Shown here: piece by piece, positions 48,904 through 58,585 of the stretch
Position numbering within the stretch: position 1 is the first letter of the stretch
Layout of the letters: the number at the start of each line of letters is the position of its first letter
From: Pseudomonas extremorientalis
GTDB taxonomy: Bacteria; Pseudomonadota; Gammaproteobacteria; Pseudomonadales; Pseudomonadaceae
Direction: 5' to 3'
Assembly: GCF_001870465.1 (NCBI RefSeq)
Contig: NZ_MDGK01000058.1
Span: 151,055 to 215,054 of the forward strand
Length of the DNA stretch: 64,000 nucleotides
Notes under the pieces: generated by a model
Told to the model about the DNA's origin: nothing
The model's database searches: none
The model's input: only the letters and a program-made list of their open reading frames with translations
Made by a program: the position numbers and the translations under genes

Positions 48904-51174
48904 TCAGGCCATTTCAGCCGTGGTTTCGAACTCGAAGGTCAGCTCGCCATCCTTCAGGTCGATGTGTACCACGCCACCATGGTCGGAAAGCTCGCCAAAC
49001 AGGATCTCTTCGGCCAGCGGCCGCTTGATCTTGTCCTGGATCAGACGCGCCATTGGGCGTGCGCCCATTGCCGCATCGTAGCCGCCTTCGGCCAGCCAGC
49101 TGCGCGCCGCGTCCGTGACCTCCAGCTGCACGCGCTTGTCTTCCAACTGCGCCTGGAGCTCGGTGAGGAACTTGTCCACCACGCTCTTGATGACCTCATG
49201 GCTGAGGCGACCAAACTGGATAATGGTGTCCAGGCGGTTGCGGAACTCAGGCGTGAAGCTCTTCTTGATGACTTCCATCGCATCGGACGAGTGATCCTGG
49301 TGCGCGAAGCCAATGGAAGCCCGCGCGGCCGTTTCGGCACCGGCGTTGGTGGTCATGATCACGATCACGTTGCGGAAATCCGCCTTGCGCCCGTTGTTGT
49401 CGGTCAGGGTCCCGTGATCCATCACCTGCAGCAGCAGGTTGAAGACTTCAGGGTGGGCCTTCTCGATTTCATCGAGCAGCAGCACGCAATGCGGTTGCTT
49501 GGTGATCGCCTCGGTCAACAGGCCGCCCTGGTCGAAACCGACATAACCCGGAGGCGCGCCGATCAGGCGCGACACGGTGTGACGCTCCATGTATTCGGAC
49601 ATGTCGAACCGCACCAGCTCGATACCCATGGCCTTGGCCAGTTGCCGGGCCGCTTCGGTCTTGCCGACACCGGTCGGGCCGGCAAACAGGAACGAACCAA
49701 CCGGCTTGTCCGGCGACTTGAGGCCTGCACGCGACAGCTTGATCGCGGTGGACAGCGAGTCGATGGCCGCATCCTGACCGAACACGGTCAGCTTGAGGTC
49801 GCGCTCCAGGTTACGCAGCAGCTCCTTGTCGGAACTGGTGACGTGTTTTGGCGGAATCCGCGCGATCTTCGCCACAATATCCTCGACCTGCGGCACGTCG
49901 ATGCGTTTTACACGCTTCTCGACCGGCTGCAGACGCTGGTAGGCACCGGCCTCGTCGATTACGTCGATGGCCTTGTCCGGCATGTGCCGGTCATTGATGT
50001 AGCGCGACGCCAGCTCAGCGGCTGAACGCAGGGCTTCATCGGTGTACTCGATGCCATGGTGCGCCTCGAAGCGCCCCTTGAGCCCGCGCAGGATACCGAT
50101 GGTGTCTTCTACCGAAGGCTCGGACACGTCGACCTTCTGGAAGCGACGTGCCAGGGCACGGTCTTTCTCGAAGATGCCACGGAATTCCTGGAACGTGGTC
50201 GAGCCGATGCAGCGTATATCACCCGACGACAGCAGCGGCTTGAGCAGGTTGGAGGCATCCATCACCCCACCGGAGGCCGCACCGGCACCAATGATGGTGT
50301 GGATTTCGTCGATGAACAGGATCGCCTGCGGGCGTTTTTTCAGCTCACCGAGCAGCGCCTTGAAGCGCTTCTCGAAGTCGCCACGGTACTTGGTCCCGGC
50401 GAGCAAGGCGCCCAGGTCAAGGGAGTAGACGACGCTGTTGGCCAGCAGGTCCGGCACCTGGTTATCCACGATGCGCTTGGCCAGGCCTTCGGCAATCGCG
50501 GTTTTACCCACGCCTGCCTCGCCCACCAGCAACGGGTTGTTCTTGCGACGACGCGCGAGGATTTGCGCGACACGCTCAACCTCGAGCTCACGCCCCACCA
50601 GCGGATCGATCCGCCCCTGGCGCGCCAGTTCGTTGAGGTTACTGGCATAGGCATCCAGTGGATTGCCCGAAGAAGAAGACTCACCGCCCTCGTCGTCCTG
50701 CATATCCTGCTCACCCTCGGAATGATCGCCGTGCCCGGGCACCTTGGAGATACCGTGGGCGATGTAGTTGACGACATCGATACGGGCAACGCTCTGCTGT
50801 TTGAGCAGGAACACTGCCTGGCTTTCCTGTTCGCTGAAAATCGCCACCAGCACATTGGCGCCCGTGACTTCACGCTTACCGGAGCTCTGAACATGGAACA
50901 CGGCACGCTGAAGCACCCGCTGGAAGCCCAGGGTTGGCTGGGTCTCACGGTCTTCATCGTGGACTGGAATAAGTGGCGTTGTGGAGTCGATAAACTCCTG
51001 CAGGTCATGCTTGAGTTTGTCGAGGTTGGCGCCGCACGCACGTAGAACGGTGGCGGCAGCTTCGTTATCCAAAAGTGCCAGCAGCAGGTGTTCGACGGTC
51101 ATGAACTCATGACGCTTCGAACGAGCCTCCTTGAAGGCAAGATTGAGGGTGACTTCGAGCTCGCGGTTTAACAT
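48904..51174 (-). CDS. clpA: ATP-dependent Clp protease ATPase subunit ClpA
   Basis: The 756-residue unfoldase feeds substrates to ClpP. Two N-terminal Clp repeats (about 1-140) bind ClpS. The first AAA+ module has LVGEAGVGKTAIAEGLAKRI (about 215) and the second FAGPTGVGKTEAARQLAKA (about 495), each with Walker B (ILFIDEIHTII, VLLLDEIEKAH). The ClpP-docking loop IGF is in RASIGFAHQD. Follows clpS, separated by 29 bases. Confidence 0.97.
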   Translation of the reverse strand: MLNRELEVTLNLAFKEARSKRHEFMTVEHLLLALLDNEAAATVLRACGANLDKLKHDLQEFIDSTTPLIPVHDEDRETQPTLGFQRVLQRAVFHVQSSGKREVTGANVLVAIFSEQESQAVFLLKQQSVARIDVVNYIAHGISKVPGHGDHSEGEQDMQDDEGGESSSSGNPLDAYASNLNELARQGRIDPLVGRELEVERVAQILARRRKNNPLLVGEAGVGKTAIAEGLAKRIVDNQVPDLLANSVVYSLDLGALLAGTKYRGDFEKRFKALLGELKKRPQAILFIDEIHTIIGAGAASGGVMDASNLLKPLLSSGDIRCIGSTTFQEFRGIFEKDRALARRFQKVDVSEPSVEDTIGILRGLKGRFEAHHGIEYTDEALRSAAELASRYINDRHMPDKAIDVIDEAGAYQRLQPVEKRVKRIDVPQVEDIVAKIARIPPKHVTSSDKELLRNLERDLKLTVFGQDAAIDSLSTAIKLSRAGLKSPDKPVGSFLFAGPTGVGKTEAARQLAKAMGIELVRFDMSEYMERHTVSRLIGAPPGYVGFDQGGLLTEAITKQPHCVLLLDEIEKAHPEVFNLLLQVMDHGTLTDNNGRKADFRNVIVIMTTNAGAETAARASIGFAHQDHSSDAMEVIKKSFTPEFRNRLDTIIQFGRLSHEVIKSVVDKFLTELQAQLEDKRVQLEVTDAARSWLAEGGYDAAMGARPMARLIQDKIKRPLAEEILFGELSDHGGVVHIDLKDGELTFEFETTAEMA

Positions 51175-51203
51175 AGCTTCACCTCATACCCAAGTGGTCG
51201 GCG

Positions 51204-51572
51204 TTAACCGTCCTTCTCGATTTCACAGAGTAGCGGATGCTGGCTTTCCCTGGCGTACTGGTTGACCTGCATGGCCTTTGTCTCGGCGATGTCGCGGGTA
51301 AACACTCCACATACTGCCCGTCCTTCTGTGTGAACGGCCAGCATTACCTTGGTCGCCAACTCGCGGTTCAGGTTAAAAAACACCTCGAGCACTTCGACCA
51401 CGAAATCCATCGGTGTGTAGTCATCATTGAACAAAACCACCTTGTACATCGGCGGCGCCTGTAGAGCAGGCTTGGCCTCCTGAACAGCAATGCCTGCAGA
51501 ACCGTCGTCATCATGTTGCTGATCCGGTCGATCCTGATTGAATGTTAGTCGAATCTGGCTGTTTGCATGCAT
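51204..51572 (-). CDS. clpS: ClpS adaptor
   Basis: The 122-residue adaptor delivers N-degron proteins to ClpAP. The flexible N-terminal arm (about 1-38) is followed by the core MYKVVLFNDDYTPMDFVVEV (about 42-61) with the N-end pocket residues in NDDYTPMDF, and VHTEGRAVCGVFTRDIAETK. It works with Aat and Bpt encoded at 46958-48401. The promoter lies in the 224-base region shared with the cold-shock gene. Confidence 0.96.
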   Translation of the reverse strand: MHANSQIRLTFNQDRPDQQHDDDGSAGIAVQEAKPALQAPPMYKVVLFNDDYTPMDFVVEVLEVFFNLNRELATKVMLAVHTEGRAVCGVFTRDIAETKAMQVNQYARESQHPLLCEIEKDG

Positions 51573-51796
51573 GGAAAGAAAGGTTCGTCAGTGGTTCAAA
51601 TACAGTGGTGGGGGCGACCTGTCAGAATTTCAACTCTGACCGACTGGTCGCCTTGACTATCGGCGAAACGGTGTTACAACCAATAGAACCCACAGTGGGT
51701 AAAAAAGGTCCGCGCAGTCAACCTTATTTATTCGGGTTAGGACGGATAAACTGGATGATACTCCAGTGATGGAGTCTGGTGCAGAGGGATATGGGC

Positions 51797-52057
51797 ATGG
51801 CAAGCGGTAAGGTCAAGTGGTTCAACAATGCCAAAGGGTACGGCTTCATTAATGAAGACGGCAAGGATGAAGACCTTTTTGCGCATTACTCAGCGATCAA
51901 AATGGAAGGTTATAAAACGCTGAAGGCGGGGCAGCCGGTCTCCTTTGACATTGTTCAGGGGCCCAAAGGCAAGCACGCAGTCGAAATCAGTGCGCCAGTC
52001 ACCATCGGCACAGCCAGAGAGGGCGTCGCTCAAAAATCAAAAGAGCAATTAGCCTGA
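51797..52057 (+). CDS. cspD: Cold-shock-domain protein CspD
   Basis: The 86-residue CSD protein starts MASGKVKWFNNAKGYGFINE; the RNP1-like KGYGFI and RNP2-like DLFAHY motifs are intact. A lysine-rich C-terminal tail (QKSKEQLA) extends the domain. CspD in E. coli inhibits replication in stationary phase. Start at 51797 is chosen because GAGGG lies eight bases before it; ATG 51791 is possible. Confidence 0.9.
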   Translation: MASGKVKWFNNAKGYGFINEDGKDEDLFAHYSAIKMEGYKTLKAGQPVSFDIVQGPKGKHAVEISAPVTIGTAREGVAQKSKEQLA

Positions 52058-52083
52058 TCAGCCACCGAGCAGGCGCCCAATAA

Positions 52084-52119
52084 AAAACCGGCCATCCCGT
52101 TTACGGTGTGGCCGGTTTT
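52084..52119. terminator. Bidirectional terminator between cspD and icd
   Basis: AAAACCGGCCA (52084-52094) and TGGCCGGTTTT (52109-52119) form an 11-bp stem. The A- and T-rich flanks serve cspD on the plus and icd on the minus strand. Confidence 0.92.
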
Positions 52120-52133
52120 CTTACCCCTGTCGC

Positions 52134-53390
52134 TTACATGTGCGAGATCAGCGCATCACCGAAGCCAGACGAAGACACCAGCGTGGCGCCGTCCATCAGA
52201 CGCTCGAAGTCATAAGTCACAGTCTTGGCAGAAATCGCGCCATTAGTGCCCTTGATGATCAAATCCGCCGCCTCGGTCCAGCCCATATGGCGCAGCATCA
52301 TCTCTGCCGACAGAATCAGCGAACCCGGATTGACCTGATCCTTGCCCGCATACTTCGGCGCAGTACCGTGGGTCGCCTCGAACATCGCCACGGTATCCGA
52401 AAGGTTGGCACCCGGCGCAATACCGATCCCCCCCACTTCCGCCGCCAGGGCATCAGACAGGTAGTCGCCGTTCAGGTTGAGGGTGGCGATCACATCATAC
52501 TCAGCCGGACGCAACAGGATCTGCTGGAGCATGGCGTCGGCGATAGCATCCTTGACCACCACATTCTTGCCAGTCTTGGGGTTCTTGAACTGCATCCATG
52601 GACCGCCATCCAGCAGCGTCGCACCAAATTCTTCAGCCGCTACCTCATAGGCCCATTCCTTGAAGGCACCTTCGGTGAACTTCATGATGTTGCCTTTGTG
52701 CACGATGGTCAGCGAGTCGCGGTCGTTATCCACTACATATTGCAGGGCTTTGCGCGCCAGGCGCTTGGTACCCTCCTTCGAGACCGGCTTCACGCCAATC
52801 CCGCAATCCTGGTCGAAACGGATCTTGGTCACGCCCATTTCTTCCTTGAGGAACTTGATCACCTTGATCGCTTCAGGCGAACCTGCCTTCCACTCGATAC
52901 CGGCGTAAATATCTTCGGAGTTTTCCCGGAAGATCGTCATGTCCACGTCGCCAGGCTTCTTGACCGGGCTGGGCACGCCTTCGAACCAGCGCACTGGGCG
53001 CAGGCACACATACAGGTCGAGTTGCTGGCGCAGGGCCACGTTCAGCGAACGGATGCCGCCACCCACCGGGGTGGTCAGCGGGCCCTTGATGGAGACCACG
53101 TAATCCTTGACCGCATCCAGGGTTTCCTGGGGCAGCCAGGTGTCCTGGTCGTAGACTTGAGTTGCTTTCTCGCCAGCATAAACCTCCATCCAGGAGATCT
53201 TGCGCTTGCCGCCGTAGGCCTTTTCAACAGCGGCGTCGACTACCTTGATCATCACCGGGCTGATGTCGACACCGATACCGTCACCTTCAATGTAAGGGAT
53301 GATCGGTTGGTCAGGAACATTGAGAGAATGGTCTGCATTGACGGTGATTTTGTCGCCGACTGCCGGAACCTGAATCTTCTTGTATCCCAT
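52134..53390 (-). CDS. icd: NADP-dependent isocitrate dehydrogenase (dimeric type)
   Basis: From ATG 53390 (GGAG six bases upstream) the enzyme has 418 residues (MGYKKIQVPAVGDKITVNAD). The substrate-loop serine is in the REN-SEDIY motif (FRENSEDIYAGIEW, about residue 110-123). The NADP-binding region has GGIGIAPGANLSD and EATHGTAPKYAGKD. It makes 2-oxoglutarate in the TCA cycle. It is divergently paired with the non-homologous monomeric idh. In P. fluorescens the two share carbon control with the glyoxylate shunt. Confidence 0.97.
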   Translation of the reverse strand: MGYKKIQVPAVGDKITVNADHSLNVPDQPIIPYIEGDGIGVDISPVMIKVVDAAVEKAYGGKRKISWMEVYAGEKATQVYDQDTWLPQETLDAVKDYVVSIKGPLTTPVGGGIRSLNVALRQQLDLYVCLRPVRWFEGVPSPVKKPGDVDMTIFRENSEDIYAGIEWKAGSPEAIKVIKFLKEEMGVTKIRFDQDCGIGVKPVSKEGTKRLARKALQYVVDNDRDSLTIVHKGNIMKFTEGAFKEWAYEVAAEEFGATLLDGGPWMQFKNPKTGKNVVVKDAIADAMLQQILLRPAEYDVIATLNLNGDYLSDALAAEVGGIGIAPGANLSDTVAMFEATHGTAPKYAGKDQVNPGSLILSAEMMLRHMGWTEAADLIIKGTNGAISAKTVTYDFERLMDGATLVSSSGFGDALISHM

Positions 53391-53883
53391 GCTGAACTCC
53401 ATCTATGGATTGAACATCTGGCTGCGTTCGAGCCTACTCCAGATAAATGGCGACTGAAACCTCGCGCCATGCTCATTTGCATCGAAAACAGCATAATTTG
53501 TCGCCTACAAGCCTGAAAGCAAAGGCAAAATCGCCAATCTTGAGCACATCGTGCGACTTTCGTCGCAATCAGGTACCTGCGACCTTTAGACCAATGGACG
53601 ACACACCTTTTGTATGAAGGCTCGGCGTAAGCATAGCGACCTATGTATAATGCCGCCGCTGACCAAAGAGTCACGACGGCGGACCGCTCTAGAACACAGC
53701 CTTCCGCTACAAAGCAGGACTATTACAATAGTCCACCCGCTTGACGCTCGACTGATGCAACCCAACATCACCGCGAAGAAACCTCGACATTTCGCTCATG
53801 GATGACTTTGAACGAACGCGCTCCACCCGGCGCATCTCGAGTTTCTGCGCACGCTTTCAGCAAAGAAGAGAGTTAATCCGAAT
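53391..53883. other. 493-base icd/idh divergent promoter region
   Basis: No gene is supported. A perfect TATAAT at 53646-53651 points rightward toward idh, about 230 bases from its ATG, with no good -35 at the right distance, so an activator may be needed. A long leader would follow. Candidate regulators cannot be named from the sequence. Confidence 0.5.
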
Positions 53884-56109
53884 ATGCCCACCCGCTCGAA
53901 GATCATCTACACCTTCACCGACGAAGCCCCGGCCCTCGCCACCTATTCACTGCTGCCTATCGTAGAGGCCTTCACCGCTTCCGCTGATATTGCCGTGGAA
54001 ACCCGCGACATCTCCCTCGCCGCGCGCATCCTCGCAAGCTTCCCCGAGCAACTGGGTGCCAAGGCTATCCCGGACCACCTCGCCGAACTGGGCGACCTGG
54101 CCGTTACGCCTGAAGCCAACATCATCAAACTGCCTAACATCAGCGCCTCGACCCCGCAGCTGCAAGCCGCGATCAAGGAACTGCAGGCCCAGGGCTACGC
54201 CCTGCCGGACTACCCGGAAACCGTAACCACCGACGCGGAAAAAGAAACCCGCGCACGTTACGACAAGGTCAAGGGCAGCGCCGTGAACCCGGTACTGCGC
54301 GAAGGCAACTCCGACCGCCGCGCACCGCTGTCGGTCAAGAACTACGCACGCAAGCACCCGCACAAAATGGGCGCCTGGGCTGCCGACTCCAAGTCGCACG
54401 TCGCCCACATGAGCAATGGCGACTTCTACGGCAGCGAAAAAGCCGTACAGATCGAAGGCCCTGATGCTGTCAAAATCGAGCTGATCGCCCAGGACGGCAC
54501 CGCCACCGTCCTGAAGGAAAAGACCTCGGTACAGGCCGGCGAAATCATCGACACCGCCGTGCTGAGCAAGAAAGCCCTGCGTGCGTTCATCGCCACTGAA
54601 ATCGAAGACGCCAAGAAACAAGGCGTGCTGCTGTCGGTTCACCTGAAAGCCACCATGATGAAGGTCTCCGACCCGATCATGTTCGGCCAGATCGTTGCCG
54701 AGTTCTATAAAGACGCCCTGGCCAAGCACGCCACCGTGCTGGAGCAGATCGGTTTCAACCTGAACAACGGCATCGGCGACCTGTACGCGCGCATCAAGGC
54801 CCTGCCGGCCGAGCAGCAAGCGCAGATCGAAGCTGACATCCAGGCCGTCTACGCGGCTCGCCCTGCCCTGGCGATGGTCAACTCCGACAAAGGCATCACC
54901 AACCTGCACGTGCCGAGCGACGTGATCGTCGACGCCTCGATGCCGGCCATGATCCGTGACTCCGGCAAGATGTGGGGCACCGACGGCCAACTGCACGACA
55001 CCAAGGCGGTGATCCCGGATCGCTGCTACGCCACCATCTACCAGGCGGTCATCGAAGACTGCAAGGCCAATGGCGCCTTCGACCCAACCACCATGGGCAG
55101 CGTGCCGAACGTCGGCCTGATGGCGAAGAAAGCCGAAGAGTATGGCTCCCACGACAAGACTTTCCAGATCAAGGCTGACGGCGTAGTCCGCGTCACCGAC
55201 AGCAAGGGCAACCTGCTGATGGAACAGAAAGTCGAAGCCGGCGACATCTTCCGCATGTGCCAGACCAAAGACGCGCCGATCCAGGATTGGGTCAAACTGG
55301 CCGTCAACCGTGCCCGCGCCAGCAACACCCCGGCCATCTTCTGGCTGGACCCTCAGCGTGCACACGACGGCGTCGTGGTCGAGAAGGTTCAGGCTTACCT
55401 GAAAGACCACAACACCGAAGGCCTGGACATCCGCATCATGTCGCCGGTCGACGCGATGAAGTTCACCCTGGAGCGCACCCGCAAGGGCCTGGACACCATC
55501 TCGGTGACCGGCAACGTTCTGCGCGACTACCTGACCGACCTGTTCCCGATCATGGAACTGGGCACCAGCGCCAAGATGCTGTCCATCGTGCCGCTGATGA
55601 ACGGCGGTGGCCTGTTCGAAACCGGTGCCGGCGGTTCGGCGCCGAAGCACGTACAACAACTGGTGGAAGAGAACTTCCTGCGCTGGGATTCCCTGGGTGA
55701 GTTCCTGGCCCTGGCTGCGTCCCTCGAGCATTTGGGTGTGACGTACAACAACCCGAAAGCCCTGGTCCTGTCCAAGACCCTGGACCAGGCCACCGGCCAG
55801 TTCCTCGACAACAACAAGTCGCCATCGCGTAAAGTCGGCAACATCGACAACCGCGGCAGCCACTTCTACCTGGCGCTGTACTGGGCTCAAGCCCTGGCCG
55901 CCCAGACCGAAGACACTGCACTGCAAGCGCAGTTCGGCGAACTGGCCAAGACCCTGACCGAGAACGAGGCAACCATCGTTGCCGAGCTCAACGCCGTCCA
56001 GGGCAAGCCAGTGGACATCGGCGGCTACTACGCGCCGAACCCGGAGCTGACCAGCAAGGCCATGCGCCCAAGCAACACCCTCAATGCGGCGATTGCCAAG
56101 TTGAAGTAA
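53884..56109 (+). CDS. idh: NADP-dependent isocitrate dehydrogenase (monomeric type)
   Basis: The 741-residue enzyme is the monomeric IDH-II, unrelated in length to icd. Characteristic stretches are KIIYTFTDEAPALATYSLLP (about 6-25), SNGDFYGSEKAVQI, IMFGQIVAEFYKDAL and NGGGLFETGAGGSAPKHVQQ (about 578-597). It supplies NADPH and 2-oxoglutarate. Its codons are strongly biased, which leaves a 787-codon open frame on the opposite strand that is not a gene. Confidence 0.97.
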   Translation: MPTRSKIIYTFTDEAPALATYSLLPIVEAFTASADIAVETRDISLAARILASFPEQLGAKAIPDHLAELGDLAVTPEANIIKLPNISASTPQLQAAIKELQAQGYALPDYPETVTTDAEKETRARYDKVKGSAVNPVLREGNSDRRAPLSVKNYARKHPHKMGAWAADSKSHVAHMSNGDFYGSEKAVQIEGPDAVKIELIAQDGTATVLKEKTSVQAGEIIDTAVLSKKALRAFIATEIEDAKKQGVLLSVHLKATMMKVSDPIMFGQIVAEFYKDALAKHATVLEQIGFNLNNGIGDLYARIKALPAEQQAQIEADIQAVYAARPALAMVNSDKGITNLHVPSDVIVDASMPAMIRDSGKMWGTDGQLHDTKAVIPDRCYATIYQAVIEDCKANGAFDPTTMGSVPNVGLMAKKAEEYGSHDKTFQIKADGVVRVTDSKGNLLMEQKVEAGDIFRMCQTKDAPIQDWVKLAVNRARASNTPAIFWLDPQRAHDGVVVEKVQAYLKDHNTEGLDIRIMSPVDAMKFTLERTRKGLDTISVTGNVLRDYLTDLFPIMELGTSAKMLSIVPLMNGGGLFETGAGGSAPKHVQQLVEENFLRWDSLGEFLALAASLEHLGVTYNNPKALVLSKTLDQATGQFLDNNKSPSRKVGNIDNRGSHFYLALYWAQALAAQTEDTALQAQFGELAKTLTENEATIVAELNAVQGKPVDIGGYYAPNPELTSKAMRPSNTLNAAIAKLK

Positions 56110-56127
56110 GGTTGTAAGGATGCAAAC

Positions 56128-56152
56128 AAGCCCCGGCCCTGTGCCGGGGTTT
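56128..56152 (+). terminator. Intrinsic terminator of idh
   Basis: CCCCGGC (56131-56137) pairs with GCCGGGG (56143-56149), flanked by AAG and TTTC. A REP pair follows at 56192. Confidence 0.75.
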
Positions 56153-56191
56153 CTGTTTATGTGCTTTTTTGCTGAGAAAACCCAATCAAAA

Positions 56192-56283
56192 TGTGGGAGG
56201 GGGCCTGCCCCCCGATAGCGGTGGGTCAGGCACAGATAGATCAACTGACACGCCCTCATCGGGGGCAAGCCCCCTCCCACACT
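56192..56283. repeat. REP pair (BIME), head order, long spacer
   Basis: TGTGGGAGGGGGCCTGCCCC (variant) at 56192 and the inverted copy ending at 56283 enclose about 42 bases beginning TAGCGGTGG. Same class as 26804 and 48795. It lies between idh and the Nudix gene, which are in the same direction. Confidence 0.9.
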
Positions 56284-56334
56284 GACTGTTATCCTGTTCC
56301 AGGACAGCACCGCATCTTAAATCCAGAGGCAACC

Positions 56335-56781
56335 ATGACCTGGCAACCCCATATCACCGTCGCCACCCTCGTCGAAGACAACGGCCGCTTCCTGATGGTC
56401 GAAGAGCTCAAGGGCGGCCGCGCCGTGCTCAACCAGCCCGCCGGCCACCTCGACCCGCATGAAACCCTCACCGAAGCCGCCGTACGCGAGACCCTCGAAG
56501 AAACCGGCTGGGACGTCGAGGCCACCGGTATCGTCGGCATCTACCTGTACACCGCCCCGAGCAACGGCGTGACCTACCAACGGGTGTGCTTCATCGCCAA
56601 GGCCCTGAAACACCACCCCGACTATCAACTCGACGAAGGTATCCTGCGTGCCCGCTGGCTGACCCGCGACGAACTGATGGACCTGCGCGACGACTGGCGC
56701 AGCGAGCTGATCATCCGCTGTATCGATGATTATCTGGCCGGCCACTGCCACAGTCTCGAATTGATCCGCCCTTCTCTTTAG
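56335..56781 (+). CDS. Nudix hydrolase (NudJ-like phosphatase)
   Basis: The 148-residue protein has the complete Nudix box GHLDPHETLTEAAVRETLEE-TGW at about residues 39-61 (pattern G-x5-E-x7-REUxEExGU). Beginning MTWQPHITVATLVEDNGRFL resembles NudJ/YmfB, which hydrolyses thiamine pyrophosphate and nucleotides. It is directly upstream of mnmA, as in many gamma-proteobacteria (ymfB-mnmA), and probably cotranscribed. Confidence 0.92.
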   Translation: MTWQPHITVATLVEDNGRFLMVEELKGGRAVLNQPAGHLDPHETLTEAAVRETLEETGWDVEATGIVGIYLYTAPSNGVTYQRVCFIAKALKHHPDYQLDEGILRARWLTRDELMDLRDDWRSELIIRCIDDYLAGHCHSLELIRPSL

Positions 56782-56840
56782 CCTTGAAGGCCTGAGCCTG
56801 ATAGAATCGCGTCCTTTTTCAAGACACCCGTTGAAACCCT

Positions 56841-57965
56841 ATGCGTGATCCAGCCCCTTCTGACACACAAAAGAAGCGCGTCATCGTCGGCATGTCCGGC
56901 GGCGTGGACTCTTCCGTTTCCGCCGTTCTGCTCATGGAGCAGGGTTATGAGGTGGAAGGCCTGTTCATGAAGAACTGGGAAGAAGACGATGGAACGGAAT
57001 ATTGCACCGCCATGGACGACCTGGCGGACGCCCAGGCCGTGTGCGACAAGATTGGCATCAAGCTGCACACCGCCAATTTCGCCGCCGAGTACTGGGACAA
57101 CGTGTTCGAGCACTTCCTGGCCGAGTACAAGGCCGGCCGCACGCCCAACCCAGACATCCTGTGCAACCGCGAGATCAAGTTCAAGGCGTTCCTCGACTAC
57201 GCCATGATGCTTGGCGCCGACCTGATCGCCACTGGCCATTACGTGCGCCGCCGCGACATCGATGGCCGCACCGAACTGCTCAAGGGCCTGGACCCGAACA
57301 AGGACCAGAGCTACTTCCTGCACGCCGTCGGCGGCGAACAGATCGCCAAGACCCTGTTCCCGGTAGGCGAGCTGGAAAAACCCGAAGTGCGCAGGATCGC
57401 CGAGAAACACGGCCTGGCTACCGCCAAGAAGAAGGATTCCACCGGCATCTGCTTTATCGGCGAGCGCCGCTTCAGCGACTTCCTCAAGCAATACCTGCCG
57501 GCGCAACCGGGCGAGATCCACACCACCGAAGGCGACGTCATCGGCCGTCACCATGGCCTGATGTACCACACCATCGGCCAGCGCCAGGGCCTGGGCATCG
57601 GCGGCTTGAAAGACGCCGGTGAAGAGCCGTGGTACGTGCTGGTCAAGGACCTGGAAAACAACGTGCTGATCGTCGGCCAGGGCAACGAGCACCCGCTGTT
57701 GTTCTCCGGCGCTCTGCTCGCTTCGGAAATCTATTGGGTCAACCCGATCGACCTGAGCACGCCACGTCGCCTGACCGCCAAAGTGCGCTATCGCCAGAGT
57801 GACCAGCCGTGCACCCTGGAAAAAACCGCCACCGGCTACCGCGCCACCTTCGATGACCCGCAACGCGCGGTCACCCCTGGCCAGTCCGTGGTGTTCTACG
57901 ACGGCGAAATCTGCCTGGGCGGCGGCGTGATTGAAATCGCCGAAGCCTGGAGCCAGAAGGCATGA
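56841..57965 (+). CDS. mnmA: tRNA-uridine 2-sulfurtransferase MnmA
   Basis: MnmA thiolates wobble U34 of Lys, Glu and Gln tRNAs with sulfur from TusE. The 374-residue protein has the PP-loop VGMSGGVDSSVSAVLL (about residues 16-31), the family MKNWEEDDG, the catalytic Cys in NPDILCNREIKF and the second in DSTGICFIGERRF (about 200). Its stop overlaps hflD by four bases. Confidence 0.97.
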   Translation: MRDPAPSDTQKKRVIVGMSGGVDSSVSAVLLMEQGYEVEGLFMKNWEEDDGTEYCTAMDDLADAQAVCDKIGIKLHTANFAAEYWDNVFEHFLAEYKAGRTPNPDILCNREIKFKAFLDYAMMLGADLIATGHYVRRRDIDGRTELLKGLDPNKDQSYFLHAVGGEQIAKTLFPVGELEKPEVRRIAEKHGLATAKKKDSTGICFIGERRFSDFLKQYLPAQPGEIHTTEGDVIGRHHGLMYHTIGQRQGLGIGGLKDAGEEPWYVLVKDLENNVLIVGQGNEHPLLFSGALLASEIYWVNPIDLSTPRRLTAKVRYRQSDQPCTLEKTATGYRATFDDPQRAVTPGQSVVFYDGEICLGGGVIEIAEAWSQKA

Positions 57966-58585
57966 GCCCGACCCAGGAGCAATTGACGGCACTGGGCGGG
58001 GTGTTCCTCGCCGCGGTATTGGTGGACAAGATTGCCAAGACCGGCCAGGTCACCGAGGCCGGCCTGACCTGCATGCTCGGCAGCCTGCTGATCCGCGACC
58101 CCAAGGACACCCTGGAGGTCTACGGCGGCGACGACCTGGCGCTGCGCGAAGGTTATCGCGCACTGATCGGCGCATTGGAGCGCGACCCCAGCACCCTGCA
58201 ACGCGAGCCGTTGCGCTACGCCCTGTCGATGCTCGGCCTGGAGCGTCAACTGGCCAAGCGCGAAGACATGCTGGAAACCATCGGCAAACGCCTGCCGCAG
58301 ATCCAGTCCCAGGTGGAACACTTCGGCCCGGCCCACGAAAACGTGATCGCGGCCTGTGGCGCGCTGTACCAGGACACCTTGAGCACCTTGCGCCAGCGGA
58401 TCCAGGTCCACGGCGACATGCGCAACCTGCAGCAACCGAACAACGCTTCGAAAATCCGCGCCCTGCTGCTGGCCGGTATTCGCTCGGCGCGGTTGTGGCG
58501 CCAGTTGGGTGGTCATCGTTGGCAGCTGGTGATCAGCCGTCGCAAATTGCTCAAAGAGCTTTACCCGTTGATGCGCAACGAATAA
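57962..58585 (+). CDS. hflD: High-frequency lysogenisation protein HflD homologue
   Basis: The 207-residue, mostly helical peripheral membrane protein starts MSPTQEQLTALGGVFLAAVL. In E. coli HflD binds lambda CII and antagonises it, and the gene is the usual partner of mnmA (ymfB-mnmA-hflD-purB order, as here). Its host function is unclear. It is unrelated in position to the prophage. Start overlaps mnmA (ATGA). Confidence 0.93.
   Translation: MSPTQEQLTALGGVFLAAVLVDKIAKTGQVTEAGLTCMLGSLLIRDPKDTLEVYGGDDLALREGYRALIGALERDPSTLQREPLRYALSMLGLERQLAKREDMLETIGKRLPQIQSQVEHFGPAHENVIAACGALYQDTLSTLRQRIQVHGDMRNLQQPNNASKIRALLLAGIRSARLWRQLGGHRWQLVISRRKLLKELYPLMRNE

Noticed and set aside
53592..53805. Small frames in the icd/idh promoter region
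   Set aside because: Short, basic and Ser/Arg-rich, without ribosome sites; the region is better explained as promoter and leader.
53947..56310. 787-codon open frame opposite idh
   Set aside because: The frame mirrors the strongly biased idh codons (GC-rich third positions), contains no recognisable domain, has no ribosome site and lies entirely on the strand opposite an undisputed enzyme gene.
57962..58585. hflD as part of the prophage control system
   Set aside because: It lies in the conserved mnmA-hflD-purB chromosomal order, far from the prophage; the lysogenisation name comes from E. coli and lambda.
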